Assembly (NCBI GenBank): GCA_023614405.1
Contig: CM042693.1
Span: 158,240,731 to 158,304,730, forward strand
Length of the DNA stretch: 64,000 nt
Direction: 5' to 3'
Source of the DNA: Avena insularis
Lineage: Eukaryota; Streptophyta; Magnoliopsida; Poales; Poaceae
In this document: positions 1 to 12,070 of the stretch, one piece after another
Layout of the letters: each line of letters begins with the position of its first letter
How positions within the stretch are numbered: the stretch's first letter is position 1
Program-made: the position numbers and the translations under genes
Notes under the pieces: model-generated
Database searches by the model: none
The model's input: only the letters and a program-made list of their open reading frames with translations
What the model was told of the DNA's origin: nothing

Positions 1-16
1 ATGCTAGAACAAAGAA

Positions 17-307
17 CTATAGCAGAATCTGAAAGAGACCGTTGAGGATTATGTACGGTGCAGCGGCAGCAGCAGTAGCCGCAGCAGAGCTATCGCCCAT
101 GTTGAAGTTGCTGAAGACGTCGGTGACGTCCGGGAAGAAGTCGTCATTCAGGAACTCATCATCGATCAACGTCGTGGTTGCCAGTAGTCGCGCTTGAATG
201 CTCCCTAAAACCCTGATCACACGAGAGGCGGGGTTCCGGAGGCCTACTTTCCCAATCTGCGTTGCATGCCGAAAGCCAGGATGGGGAAGACGAAGACGGC
301 GGTGCAA
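17..307 (-). CDS. Weak minus-strand open frame, poly-Ala tail
   Basis: An open frame of about 96 codons with no ATG at its upstream end (it opens at a TTG), so it could be an exon or chance. It contains an acidic/hydrophobic stretch (LIDDEFLNDDFFPDV) followed by an alanine run encoded by GCN repeats. A TATA-like CTATATAAA reads on the same strand at 354-346, about 40 bp upstream, which is compatible with a promoter. I do not recognise a family. It could be part of an exon or a captured gene fragment. Confidence 0.15.
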   Translation of the reverse strand: MHRRLRLPHPGFRHATQIGKVGLRNPASRVIRVLGSIQARLLATTTLIDDEFLNDDFFPDVTDVFSNFNMGDSSAAATAAAAAPYIILNGLFQILL

Positions 308-530
308 TGGACTGGAGGTATGTGTGATGCGATTATGCGGCTTAGTTTATATAGTGTCCATCAGGAAGGTCGTGGAGCGTAGCCCACGTCCAAGTCAATG
401 CAGCCCACGATCAAAATATCTGGCTAATTAACGCGTCCATTAATGACTCATAATTAATTTTCCTAAACATCAAAATAAAGCTCAGCTTGGCTCGATTCCC
501 TCAACCCACAACATGTGGCGCGTGTTGTGA

Positions 531-558
531 CGAGGCGAGGCGAGGTGAGGCGAGGTGG
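531..558. repeat. GAGGCGAGGC short tandem repeat
   Basis: About five imperfect 5-bp GAGGC/GAGGT units in a row. Simple-sequence repeat with no visible coding role. Confidence 0.7.
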
Positions 559-1862
559 GTGGCGTCGAAGGAGGAGTGCATGATATTTGCTTCTCTTCTT
601 ACTCACTTATTTTTATGTACTAGTAGGCCAAAGAGAATTTGAGAATTTGTATTATCTATAGGACAAAGGCCCAACACCCAAATACCTCAAATTCCAATAG
701 TTCACACCCTCCAAATGGTCACAAGACTTGGATAGGACTTGAATCTTGAATCCTTTACAAAGATTTATAAAGATGTTTTCTCGAAGTACCATAGTCATCA
801 AAGGATTTGAGTGGTGTGTATGGATTAGGTGCAAATGATAGGAGTGCAAGGCTCTAGGCTCAAGAAAAGGTTTCTTCCTATCTTTTTATCCCACTTAGCC
901 ACGAGGTGGAAATATGTATATGTAGGCAAAGAGAAAAGTATAACCAATGCGAGAAAATTAACACACCCCACAATTCTGAATGGCTAAATCTGCTAGTTAC
1001 ATACTGGTTTAAAATTTAAATAGCCAACCAGGAAAACAAAATTCTGAAGTTACCATCCTGACTAGAAGACCTCTAAAAGCCACACACACATCGGAGGTAT
1101 CAGGAAAGGAGCATTCAGAGGTTCTTCAAGACTGTAATTTATTTTTCATGGGAAAGCAATGCGCTGGTAGCACCAAAAGCAAACACTATGGAGGTTTAGG
1201 GCCCAAAAGCATGTAGCATCCCAGTTGTCTAACATCTGTAATGCTACTTAAATAATAATAAAATGCTACTTTCTACATGTCATTTATTGCATCGTTATTA
1301 TATCATGCTCATGTCACCATGCCACCTTGCATTTTAGCATCATATAAAACCCTTTTTCATTTGGTTCTTATAACATATGCATATATATTGTATTACTTGT
1401 ATATTCCTCTTGATATATTGTAGTTGCTTCTGATAAAATGCTTGATGCACAGTTGAGTTGTGGGCATATCTTTTCCGAACTCCACCAACTTTTTTGTCAC
1501 CACCTTATAATTCCATCATCCAACTATATGTGAGCCTTTGCATTTCTATTAACTTTTACATCTAGCTCATATGTGTTGGGATGGATCTACTTCTAATTCT
1601 ATATGCTCCCATACATATTCTCCTATTGTTTTCACAATAATAAGTATGTGGAGCCACATGGCCACCTTTGTATGTCATGTGAGTAGAAATGCTTCTATTA
1701 GACTTCCATATGGATTTATTTACTATATGCTCATGTATGATGTTATTTCTGTCTACAAGTTGATATAGTGGGAAAATACACACTATCATGGTAAATTGGC
1801 TTCATATGTGTGAATATGTTAAATATCCTCATATGGAAAGCAAGCTTCCTTCTTATGTTGAG

Positions 1863-3138
1863 GAGGACGACTAGCGCGAGCGCGCTCTTGAGGAAGCGCA
1901 TATTTTAGCCACAGCACGCGGATTTCCAGCCGCTCGGCAGCGCATGTATTCCCGGCCACACAGTAGTCTGACACGTGGCGTGTGGAAGTTCACCTGCTCT
2001 GGCTAGATGCTCGCTCGCTTGTTCTTTTTTTATATTTTTCGAGCGCGACTAGCAGAAAAAAAAAAGAGAAAAAATACAATGAGACAGTACACCGCCTGCA
2101 CGGGCAGTGTACTGCCAGGACACCGCGTAGTGCACTGCGAACTAAAGACAGTGCAACACAATAAAACGAGGCAGTACACCGCCTGCATGGGCAGTACACT
2201 GCTAGGACACCACGCTGCACTTCGAACTAAAGACCGTGCAACACAGTACAACGAGGCAGTACACCATCTGCACGAGCAGTGTACTGCTAGGACACCGCGC
2301 AGTGCACTGCGAACTAAGGCAGTGCAACACACTACAACGAGGCAGTACACCACCTGCGCAGTGCACTGTGAACTAAGGCAGTGCAACACAATACAATGAG
2401 GCAGTACACCGTTTGCACGGGTAGTACACTTTTAGGACACCGTGCAGTGCACTACAAACTGAGACAGTGCAACACAGTACAACGAGACAGTATACCGTCT
2501 GCACAGGTAGTGCACTGCCAGGAAACCGCGCAGAGCACTGCGGCCTAAGGCAGTACAAAGTAGTACAACGGGCAAGACATTACCGCACGGACAAAGGTAA
2601 TCGCTCGACATCGTGACCGCAGCCTTAGGCCGTGCAAAGCAGTAAAACGGGGCGGTACATATCCTGCACAGGTAGTGCACTACCAGGACATCGCGTAGTG
2701 CACCGCGGCCTTAGCCAGTGCAACACAGTACAACATGGCAGGCAGTGCACTGCTAGGACAATGTGCTGTGCATTGCAACCGAAGGTACCATGCACTGGAC
2801 CAAAAGGCAGTGCAACCTACGCATCAAAGGTAGTACAAGAAAAAAATTCATCGAAATATATCAACAATGGATCTAGTTTTGAATATCTAGACGAGACTAG
2901 CAAGGGCGTGAAAATGGATATTGATGTGGACTCTCCATTTAAGAGATATCACAGTTTTCATGTTTAAATGTACAAAAACAAAAAGGGAAAAGTACACGCG
3001 ACCCGCTCCGCATCCACCACGTGTCGCACGGGAGAAGGCCGGGACAATGCATGAGACACTCCGCTCCCGCCATGTGCAGCAAGCAGAAGCGACGCGCGCG
3101 TGACCTCCTAGGAGCACGCCGTTTTTCTAGCATTTTCG
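1863..3138. mobile_element. Non-autonomous Mutator-like element in LTR
   Basis: A 1276-bp block absent from the homologous LTRs of the 24655 element. It is flanked by the identical 9-bp direct repeat TATGTTGAG at 1854-1862 and 3139-3147. Nine-base target duplications are typical of Mutator superfamily transposons. The ends are only weakly inverted: the left end and the complement of the right end share CTAG at position 9-12 and a GC-rich CGxGCTC block. It encodes no transposase; most of it is a tandem array. Family assignment rests mainly on the duplication length. Confidence 0.6.
2081..2830. repeat. Nine-copy ~86-bp tandem repeat
   Basis: Units begin near 2081, 2168, 2253, 2339, 2398, 2484, 2570, 2650 and 2736. 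Spacing is 80-87 bp, except one unit of 59 bp that lost about 27 bp. Each unit repeats GCAGTACACC, GCAGTGTACTGC-like and GCAGTGCACTGC-like blocks; the last is a perfect 12-bp palindrome. The repeats lie inside the Mutator-like insertion. Open frames here are frame-independent by-products of the periodicity. Confidence 0.9.
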
Positions 3139-6100
3139 TATGTTGAGCCACAATTCAAATAAATGTAATGCATGCATGGATATGTGACCATATCAAATTA
3201 CAGTTGTTTTTATAGGTATAGATGGGACATTGATAACCATGCATGGCCCATGCATACATTGCCATCCCCTTCTTCTTTTAGGTTCATCTTGTTTGTTTTG
3301 TGTAGAACTTGTTTGGTTTGAATTCAGTCAAGTTTGGCCAAATTCAAATCAAACTCAATAGTTCCTCTATTCTTTCTCCCCAACCTAGTTTTCTTCTTGG
3401 TTACTTGTTCATGTTCTTTGAGAAGTTTGTAATGAGTATTTTTTAAATAAACAAAACCAAAACAAAAGAAATCAAATAAGAAAAACCTAAATACTCCATG
3501 TAACCTAAACCCTAGCCCTACCCTCAAGGTTTGGTTGAGCCATACCAGCCCACACCACCACCCCTATCCTTCTAATCAAAACCACCCATCTAACCTAAAC
3601 ATCACCCCACCCGAGCCCATGTGCCACCATGTCCATGTTCCACTTTTCCCTTACTATCTAACCCCACCTCCCTTCATCTCTTGCTGCCCAAGAAAAAACA
3701 CCCGATCCTGTCCTAACCTAACCCTGGTCGCCCACCAAGAGAGAGACAGGAGAGAGAGAGAGCTAAAGTAACTAAAATTACTTTAGCTAAACCCTAAACT
3801 GAGAGCTCCATGTGTGGCTTCCTCCCCTCTTTGTACTTATCTAGCTCCCCACCACGCCACCTGCCATCCAGATTTCACCTCGGCGCTTCCCACACCCCTC
3901 TTCCTTTCCCACCTCTCTCTTCTAGCCGCCCCATCCACCATAGCCGAATATTCGGTCTCCACTTTGAACTAGCATTGGGGAATGGATAAGAGGAGCACCA
4001 AGCCATCGAGGAAGCTCTCAAGGACCACCACCACCTTCCTGTACCCGGAGTCGAGAAAGGAGAAGGCCTGAGCAAGACAAACCCGGAGAAGGCCGAGCCA
4101 AACCCTAGCAGCGCTGCCATGAGCCCCATCGCGGATCGCCAGCGCCCCGAGCCCGTTCGACCATGTCTTCATAACCGCGGTGAGCTCCGCTATCTACTAG
4201 ATATCCTCCAGTGCTTGCTTGCTTCCTAGATCGCATGATCTTTTCGTCGAGCATGTTCCGCGCGCCACCGCTCACTTCTCCCTTGCTTGCGCCTAGCCGC
4301 TGCATTGTGTTCCGCCGTTGCTCGCATGGGTTGTTGGACCCGTGTTGCTACGTCACATCTCCCCGTGCTATTGCCGCTCCCTGGTAGCTTCTGGCAGTGC
4401 CGCTGCTAACCGTCTGTGTCGCTGTTGTTCACGTTGGTGATGACGAGGCCGAGCCTCAGCAGCTCATCCAGCCCTGAAAACCAAACCCAACAACAACCCT
4501 AGCCACCGTAGCGGTAGCCGCCCAACTGTGCAATCCTGCGTCACGAGTTCAAGCGTTGTGCGTGCTCTAAATTTCTGTTGTGCGCTGCTGTTTCCATCAG
4601 GTTCAGTCGAGGTAGGAAAAGAATAGTAGATCAGAAGCGTGCATGGTATTTTTTCCTTTAGCTCCATGCACCTTTTGTTGCTTAGCCCGCGGTCCACCGT
4701 GAGCCCCACCTGGCAGCCTCACTACTTTCCACCGTCCGGCCATTTTATAAAAAGGTGCCTGAACTTCCTAAAACTAAACCCGGGGCCCTCGGCTCGCACA
4801 CGAGTCGTCCATCACTAGCACCGTGCGTGTGTGACCCTGCTATCTGTCTGGCCCCACATGTCACTGACCATGGGTATAATAGGCTCGCGTGAGAAAATTT
4901 CAGAGCCTTTTTCCAAATCAAATAAAATTCAGGAATTTGTTGAAATCAAATTTAAATCATATATGTTTAAAGGTTTTGAATTTGCAGAAACTTAATATAT
5001 GAAATATGTTTGTTTTTCAAATATGAATTCAAATATTTATTCAAATGTTTCTTGGGTCATCTCTAACGAGTCAAACCATTGAATTAGACCTAATTGAATT
5101 AAAATGATTTAAAGATTGTTTTAAATTCATAATTCCAAATAATACAAATACTATATGTTTTTGAATCAGAAAATTTCAGGAATATGAATATGCTATTTAA
5201 AATAAATTCTGGGCATTTAAAATTTTCGAATTAATAAATTCCATTTTCTTAATTAAATCATAACTTTAATTCCGTAACTCTGAATTCAACAAATGATAGG
5301 TATAAAATGATCAGCGCGATGATCATGTTCTAACTATGCATTCCATGATATAAATTGAAGGATGCATCATATTAATACAAAGGAGGTAGCAAGGTTTATG
5401 CAACTAAAATGTGACTAAATAAATACTAAAAATGTGTATTTCTTGTTCTCACACCTCACCCTCGCCATACTATGTTGTACCATGAACATTACATCATGGA
5501 ATACCTTGTTTTTCTTGTTGCATATGATTTCTATGATTTTTCACTTTATTTATTATGGCCCTTGTGTGTTTGGTTTTTATCCGGATAGACGCCGAGCAAG
5601 GGAACTATCAGGAGCCTCGGGAGTATTACCTGGATCCCACCTATTCTGCAACTGAGATACCAGGAAAGAAATTCCCCATGCTTGCACTACATATAGTACC
5701 TATTGCATCTATCTTATTCTTGCATCATGAATTGCATCACCAATTAAATTCCAATCCCAAGTACTGCATAACCTTTACTTTTATACCCCACCGAAGCTTG
5801 TACCTCAATCCTATGAGCTATTACTACAGGAGTTGTTTGAGCCATGCGAGTCATAGAAATAAATGTGTAGGGTTTGTGAGCATCTTTGAATAACAAGGTA
5901 CCTAAAAAACTGAATTGAGTAGTAATGGGATAACTAAAGAAAGAGGCACCGATGGGAAATATTTGAGATCTGGTTTTTATCCGCTCAATTTTGTCCCGTA
6001 GGACCCGGGTACTTGATTCTTCTTCCTTGACTACAGCACTATCTGCATGTGGGACCATGAATCCCCTTATTCTTAGCTTGATTCACACTTTATTTCTTGC

Positions 6101-7441
6101 GGACACAAACTATTTTGAGGCGTTATTACTATCTTGTACTTATGACATGATTTACTAATTTATTTACAACTGTTGCTCGAGAAGCGTTTACCACTGTACT
6201 GTTTAGGAACCTTGTGCCATGTTTTTGCTATATCGATAACCCAATCACACTTTAGGGTTCCCAGTCATTTACAGTTATCGCCACACACCCTGGGTCCATC
6301 GTGGAGTCGGCCGACTTCGTAGCGGGTAGCTTAGTGGGGTGGCCCCTTGAAATCATTTATGAATCTTGTGAATGCTTTATCGTGATGCCTCGTTGCTTTT
6401 TATTAGGTTCTTCCCGAGGTTGATCGTGCATGTGTTGCTATTTGTGCACCGCTACACGGTAAATCTTTCTCAAAGACGTGTCCGCGATTATGGACTACCT
6501 GGAGCATAGTTTCTCGATCATAGACAACTATAACTAAAGTACCACTTTTAGTTTGACTAAACATGACTAGTAAATGGTGCAATATTCATGAAAGGGTTAA
6601 TAAAATTGCCAACGGGTGGGATGTTCTTCCGCCTTCGTGTTTGGGGGAATGGGAAGGAGTACGAGCAATTTTTGTTTATGTTGATATATATATTTGTTGC
6701 GTAATTAACTGTCATTTATTTTACAAACGTCTATCTATCTCTGGTTAGGCAGGTGTTGTAGCGTGTCTTTATGGAACTGCTAGGTTTTATTTTCGTGCAA
6801 CTGTGTCACCCTCATGTTGTTCCCTTTAGATGCATAAAGGCTTTCTGAGTCCCTTAGGGTCTCATATGATAAATATTATTCAGATGGACAGGTATATCTA
6901 TCAGAAGGTTACTGGGTCGAGGAGACCTATGATGGTGGAAACGACCGTTAAGTGTAGAGATTTCAGGGATGGAGATCCTTGAGATCATGTGGGTGGGATG
7001 TACTTAATTCTGGGCATCTTATTGCCAGTTTGCTTCTTATCTGTACTCGGATTTTATTTTCCACTTCCGCTTGATACTCTAATGTATGATGTATGAGGAT
7101 ATATCCTAAACTATTATATCTATCTAGGATATTTTGATCTTGCTAGATGGCGTTGCAATATTTCTATTTCTTTTAGATGGTGTGACTCTGATGTACTGTT
7201 GTATGTCGCTGACATACATACTCATTTGTGTATGTTTTGTTCACATACATGTTAACTATTCCGTTCGCAATTGAAGCTATAACCACAAGAAGTGGGTAGG
7301 ATGGTTGGCCGGTACCGTGCCTTTCTCCACTTAGACGTGCATACATGTGGGTGGCCTTTGGTCCTCCGCGGTAGCACACCTTATCCACTATTGAGTTATA
7401 CTGGCTTGTTGCTTAGAGCGTAGTGTTCGAGGTATTACAAT

Positions 7442-7453
7442 TGGTATCAGAGC
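7442..7453 (+). other. Primer binding site (tRNA-Met type)
   Basis: TGGTATCAGAGC two bases after the LTR end TTACA. It is complementary to the 3' end of initiator tRNA-Met, the usual primer for reverse transcription in chromoviruses. Confidence 0.9.
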
Positions 7454-8181
7454 CATTCCACCCTTCAGGGTCTCGGCCAAGATGGCCGTTGTTAGTCTAG
7501 CAAATATTTTGGTAGTTATGTATATTAGGGAAAAACTAAACGTGAGAGTAGGATTTATTCCATTTTTAATCTTACCCACCCACCCACCCTTTTCTGGTAA
7601 GGAAGTATAACATTTATAAATCCTCTTCTAAAAATTGAAACTAGCATTCACGTGTTTAGGGTTTCCGTAATACCATAGGATGTGTGTGTCAAATATTTTG
7701 TCTATCTATTGCATCTAACTTGTTATCACAATCTGCCTTTCGGTTATCAACTGTTGGTATATTCCATACTGATAGGCTTTTGAAAACCGACGCGATCCAT
7801 CTGACTCTTTGTTAACCGATGTGATTTGTCTTATTCTTTGTTACCGACACGATATAGTTAGGGGTGTTCATTCTTTAAGTATGCTTTCACATGATGTGGA
7901 GTTCCAAATCTCTATATGTTAAGTGGTTTTGCGCATTTAGTTGGTATGATAATGATAAAAATTGTGGAAATTATTTATTTGGTAGATTTGTGTTCCACAC
8001 TCCTTTTCAGCCGTATGCAATATACTAACTATCTTATAGGTGCTATGAACTTTGCTTTATATTTTAATATCACTTAGTAAATTGTATCCTTTACTCATGG
8101 TTAATTCCATTCTAGTGCTATTTTGTATAATTAATAATTCTCCATTATGGTACTAATGCAAGTTTTTCCGTCAATAACAGG

Positions 8182-9442
8182 ATGGCGCCTCCTCCGCGTT
8201 GCAATGCTGAAGAAGAGGCTCCGGGATTTCCAGAGTTGGGTGTTGCACTAGTCAGCATTGCAAATACTTTGTAGACTCTACAGCAGAACTGGCTAAGGTT
8301 TGAGAAGAGTGTCCATAGGAATGAATTTGCACAGGCTCCCTGGCATGGCACCATGAAGGACTTCCTAAAGTTCAACCTGTGGCACTTTGAGGTGACTGCC
8401 AAGCCATTAGATGCTGATGATTGGCTCTGTGAGATTACAAGGCTGCTCAACACCGCTAATGTGGTTGAAAAAGATAGAGTCAAGTTCGCTACTCACCTGT
8501 TGCATGGAGAGACTGTACTTTGGTGGGAGAACTATCTGGAGTCAAGCCCACCTGGATTTCAGCCGACTTCGGGGAAATTCACTGATGCTTTCAAGGAACA
8601 ATATCTGCCTGAAATTGTCATGGAGAGAATGAAGGAGGTGTTTCTCAATCTCAAACAAGGCAATGACAATGTGAGCACTTATATCAAGAACTTCACAAAT
8701 CTATCTTGCTATGGAGGTGACGAGGTCTCTGATGATAAGAAGAAGCAAAAGATATTTCTCCAAGGGCGCAAAGCTTCTATCAAGTATGCTCTAATTCATG
8801 TAACCACAAGATCGTTGCTCAAGCTCCAGCAAGCGACTCTCCAAGAGTCAAGTAAACAAGCTTATGAGGAATCAAAGAAGAATATCCGTGACAGTGTTGG
8901 GTCCTCTTCTGTGGCCTCTCCTTCTAAGCGCCATGCGTGGGTTCCTCATACCACACCACCGTTCCCTGCTCTGCCAAGTACGCCAAGACCTTCACATTTC
9001 GCGCCAAGGCCACCGAACTCCTACAACATCGCTCCAAGGGGCTACAATAACAACTACCGGAGAGCGCCGTATGGTGGAGTTCCTAGATACTATGATCCTC
9101 GCATGAGTGGTGCTTGTTTCACATGTGGTGACACTGGACACCAATAGTGGATCTGTCTGATGAAAAACAAAGCTCTTCCTCCACCCCCTCCAAGACCTGC
9201 TTCAACAACTGCTATGGTTCAGGCACTGCTCCACGGGCTCTCAACACCACCAACAAGCCTGGGTCAGCTGTTACCCAAGTCAATAACGTCAACCTCATTC
9301 AAGCGAAGCATGACTTGGAGTTGTGCTAGGTACAATCCTTGTTAACTCAGTCTCTGCACGAGTTTTATTTGATAATGGAGCATCGCATTCTTCTATGTAT
9401 AGCATATTTATAATCATGAGTTATCCTCGGATGACGGTGTAG
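8182..9442 (+). pseudogene. gag: Broken gag and partial protease
   Basis: Gag is the capsid/nucleocapsid protein of the retrotransposon particle. The ATG at 8182 begins a frame that runs through a TAG at 8272-8274 into a 264-codon open frame starting at 8353. PLDADDWL and LLHGETVLWWENYL belong to the Retrotrans_gag region. The nucleocapsid knuckle (CFTCGDTGHQ) at the 3' end is cut by a TAG at about 9145-9147. After two frame changes the protease start is visible at 9329-9442, with FDNGASHS in place of the usual DSGASHS, so even the catalytic motif is altered. It ends where homology to the element stops. Not functional. Confidence 0.85.
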
Positions 9443-9932
9443 GGCATCCTCAGAGCTAAGGGCATGTGTTGTAAAGCTCCGTGGTGTCGTTGAGGGCCTA
9501 CAATTGAGTTGTGGAGCTTACCCCTCAACCTTGTTGTAAAGGTTTCGGTTTGCGCCTTCAAGGTCATCGATTAGTGGATTGTGAGGCCTCCTTTGTGGGG
9601 GAGCTCACCGGAGAAGAAGGTGAGGCCTTTGTGGCGCTCGGGTGAACTTGTGTGGCCCCGACACCTCTCCAACATAGACGTAGCTTCCTTGGAAGTGAAC
9701 TACGGGAATTACATCTATGTGTCCCCGCTTCGGTTATCTCGTTCCTAACCTTTAATTGTTGCTCTTTACCGCTCTTGTGCTTGTTGTCAGTTCTCTTGCA
9801 TATAGGTTGTTCACCTAGTTGCATATCTAGAGAACTTATCTTCTTTCCAAGCCTAAAATTGAGTAACTACTTAAATATTGGTAGTCGCCTATTCACACCC
9901 CCCCTCTAGTCGATTCAAAGTCGGTACTTTCA
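9443..9932 (+). mobile_element. Copia-type LTR relic
   Basis: The segment contains phrases characteristic of cereal Ty1/copia LTR ends: a gene-like stretch with alternating GTGGCCCCGACACC and GAAGTGAACTACGGGAA blocks, then CCTATTCACACCCCCCC and a terminal ACTTTCA at 9932. The usual primer site does not follow directly; a poor match (TTGACATTAGAG) lies about 20 bp downstream. No internal domain or second LTR is visible. The left limit is approximate. Confidence 0.5.
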
Positions 9933-10386
9933 CTACCTTTTTTAGCGTTTGACATTAGAGTCTCAAAATCATAAGGATTAAGTTAGCGGGTATGAAACTG
10001 GGCAACTTGACCTAGAGTCATTCGACATATAGGCCGACATATCCTACAATGGGTTAGTTATAAATACACATAGGGTCAACTCGCGTTATTTCCTTTGCTT
10101 ATCCGCTATTCATGTTTACCCATCCTTGGCCTTTTTCTCTTGCCTGCCATGAAGCCGTGTTTTCGGACAATAGCAAAGTCAAAGAGTTGACCTTATAAGA
10201 GTGTACACTACTATTCCGAGATAAGCTTAGGCGAAAGCGCCAGCCGACATAAGGATAGAAAGTGATAAATATGAGATGGAGTCCCCGAGTCAGTTTTTCG
10301 AGTCATACCATCTTTATTATTAGCACATAGCCAGCATAAGCGTCCGACATATGAGAGTTTGATAGATACATACATTGCTTTCCCTA

Positions 10387-11600
10387 GGTATAGAAAGGAC
10401 GAAGCAATGCCACATTCCACGGCCTTTTGGTTTCATCACCCGACATGTCCGCCTTGTTCTTTTGTGCCTCACGGGCATCTATCAGATAATATGAATCATT
10501 GTGCAATGCTTTGCTTACAATGAATGGACCTTCCCATTGGGTGATAACTTATGCATCCTAGCTATGCGTTGCACTAGTCTGAGCACCAAATCCCCTTCTC
10601 GGAAAACACGAGGTTGTACTTTCCGGCTGTGATAGGGTCGGAGATTTTGTTGGTATATGGCGGATCTGGACTATGCTAGTTATCGAGCTTCTTAGAGTAA
10701 GTCAACTCCATCTTCTCGAGCCTCTTTTACCTCGGCTTCCGAGTATTGCCTTACTCTTGGCGAGTCATGCTCTATGTCGGCAGGCAAGACTGCTTCTACC
10801 CCATACACAAGGAAGAACGGCGTATAGCCTGTTGATCGATTCGGAGTTGTTCTTAAACTCCATAGTACTGAGGGTAATTCCTCTATCCAACAACCAGGTG
10901 ATCTCTGGAGTGGTTCCATTAGCCGAGGTTTTATCCCGGATAGAACTAGGCCATTAGCTCGTTCAACTTGCCCATTTGATTCTGGGTGGGCGATTGACGC
11001 TACATCAAGTCTTATTCGATTTTCCCTGCAGAATCGAGCAAAAGCCCCTTCAGCAAAGTTTGTACCATTGTCTGTCATTACGCTATGCGTATGACCATAT
11101 CTTAGGATTATATCCTTCATGAATGTGACAGCTATTTTTCCATCAAGATTTTTGATGGGTTTCACTTCTATCCATTTCATGAACTTGTCAACCATTACTA
11201 GTATGTGGGTCATGCTGCCACGTGCAGGTTTGAATGGTCCTACCATATCTAGGAACCATACCATAAATGGCCAAGTGATTCGTATAGTCTTTAGCTCTGA
11301 TGTAGGAAAATGTGATTTTGTTGTGTACCGTTGACACCCATTGCATTTTCTTACTAGGTCCTATGCTTCCACCAGTGCACTTGGACAATAGAATCCATGT
11401 CGGAGTGCCTTGGCTACCAATGCTCTTAACAAGGCATGATGCCCACATTATCCTTGGTGAATATCCAACAATATCTCTTGGCCTTGCTCTGAGCTTACGC
11501 AATGTGTTAGCACACTTGTCACACTCCTCTTGTATAACTCCTTGTTCATTATGGTGTATGCTTTTGCACTTCTTTCTGTTTGTCTTTCTAATATCTCATC
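10387..11600 (-). pseudogene. pol: Integrase region of Tat-type pol
   Basis: Integrase joins the cDNA to host DNA. The catalytic core is visible between about 11264 and 10692: an Asp in LDMVGPF, an Asp in VMTDNGTNF and a Glu in NGQVERANG fit the D,D-35-E triad. Downstream sequence continues in another frame through the C-terminal domain (RVFREGDLVL-type) to RPWNVALLRPFYT and a TAG near 10387. The N-terminal zinc-binding part (about 11600-11300) is scattered over two frames. No chromodomain is seen, as expected for Tat. Confidence 0.8.
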
Positions 11601-11639
11601 ATCAGGCAAAGTTCCATCCTTTAAGTAATTGAATATTGG

Positions 11640-11990
11640 CTATGCCCAAATTAGTATCACTGGCACTAGATCTGTTTCTCCATCAATTTCCATAGGCTCA
11701 GCCAACATAGTTTCTGCCGACATAACCTGAGGAGTCCCCGAGTGTAATTCGGAAGTCCCCGGGTTGTGTGGAGCAGTCCCCGGGTTACTCGAACCTTCCC
11801 CTGCATCTATGTCCATTGGCACAACATCTGACTCCTGGCTTGCCGGGATGAAGATTGACTTGGATTCGGGAGGTGGCTTGATTGACGGCTTTCTGAGATG
11901 TTCCAGTGCTACTCCTGGCAGGATTGCTTGCCGAGATGACCCTAACTTGATAGCACATCAGCTGCCTCATTTTCTGCTATAGGTATGTGA
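11640..11990 (-). pseudogene. RNase H-integrase linker of Tat-type pol
   Basis: A low-complexity linker rich in Pro, Gly, Thr and acidic residues, open from 11822 to 11640. It contains repeated NPGT/SGTP motifs encoded by AGTCCCCGGGTT-like DNA repeats. It lies where Tat-lineage pol genes usually have a variable spacer between RNase H and integrase. No enzymatic motif is visible. Confidence 0.5.
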
Positions 11991-12070
11991 TGAAACTCAC
12001 ATCAATCAAAGTATCCCGAAACATGCTGCACATGGAAATGATACAGTGCCATATTTGTGTATAGCGCGTC

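Larger units (their letters stand above)
1..1211. other. Unassigned left flank
   Basis: This segment lies left of the first recognisable LTR. It is ordinary A/T-rich grass intergenic sequence apart from a GC-rich short repeat near 531-558 and one open frame on the minus strand. I see no terminal repeats, zinc knuckle, polymerase or transposase motif here. It may be the flank into which the 1212 element inserted, but no target duplication can be tested because that element has lost its 3' end. Confidence 0.5.
1212..7439 (+). repeat. 5' LTR of the 1212 element, 6.2 kb with insertion
   Basis: Starts TGTAGCATCCCAGTTGTC and ends in TTACA directly before a Met-tRNA primer site. It is 6228 bp, or about 4.94 kb once the inserted element at 1863-3138 and one target-duplication copy are removed. 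It aligns by eye along most of its length with the LTRs at 24655 and 32125: the start, the region around 4920-5250, and 5560-7439. The C-rich middle (about 3530-4800) is more diverged. Confidence 0.85.
1212..9442 (+). mobile_element. 3'-truncated Tekay-type gypsy retrotransposon
   Basis: The order is LTR (1212-7439), Met-tRNA primer site (7442-7453), leader, gag with a PLDADDWL motif and zinc knuckle, then the start of an aspartic protease, where it stops abruptly near 9420-9442. RT, RNase H, integrase and the 3' LTR are missing. The gag motif and the VNSVSARVLFD-type protease entry resemble Tekay/Del-clade chromoviruses. The LTR and leader match the non-coding element at 24655-36592, so this is its gag-encoding relative. 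A Mutator-like element sits inside the LTR. Lineage is inferred from motifs only. Confidence 0.8.

Noticed and set aside
2007..2680. Several 60-130-codon Cys/Val-rich open frames
   Set aside because: They arise on both strands from the 86-bp array, whose period is close to a multiple of three, and have no start context or known motif.
2081..2830. CRISPR-like array
   Set aside because: The units are contiguous 86-bp tandem repeats without unique spacers, in a plant genome.
3531..3780. Small plus-strand His/Pro-rich peptide in the 1212 LTR
   Set aside because: It lies in low-complexity CCACC/AGAGAG sequence within the LTR and has no counterpart in the LARD LTRs.
7442..7453. tRNA gene remnant from TGGTATCAGAGCC
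   Set aside because: It is a 12-base primer site next to an LTR end, with no cloverleaf around it.
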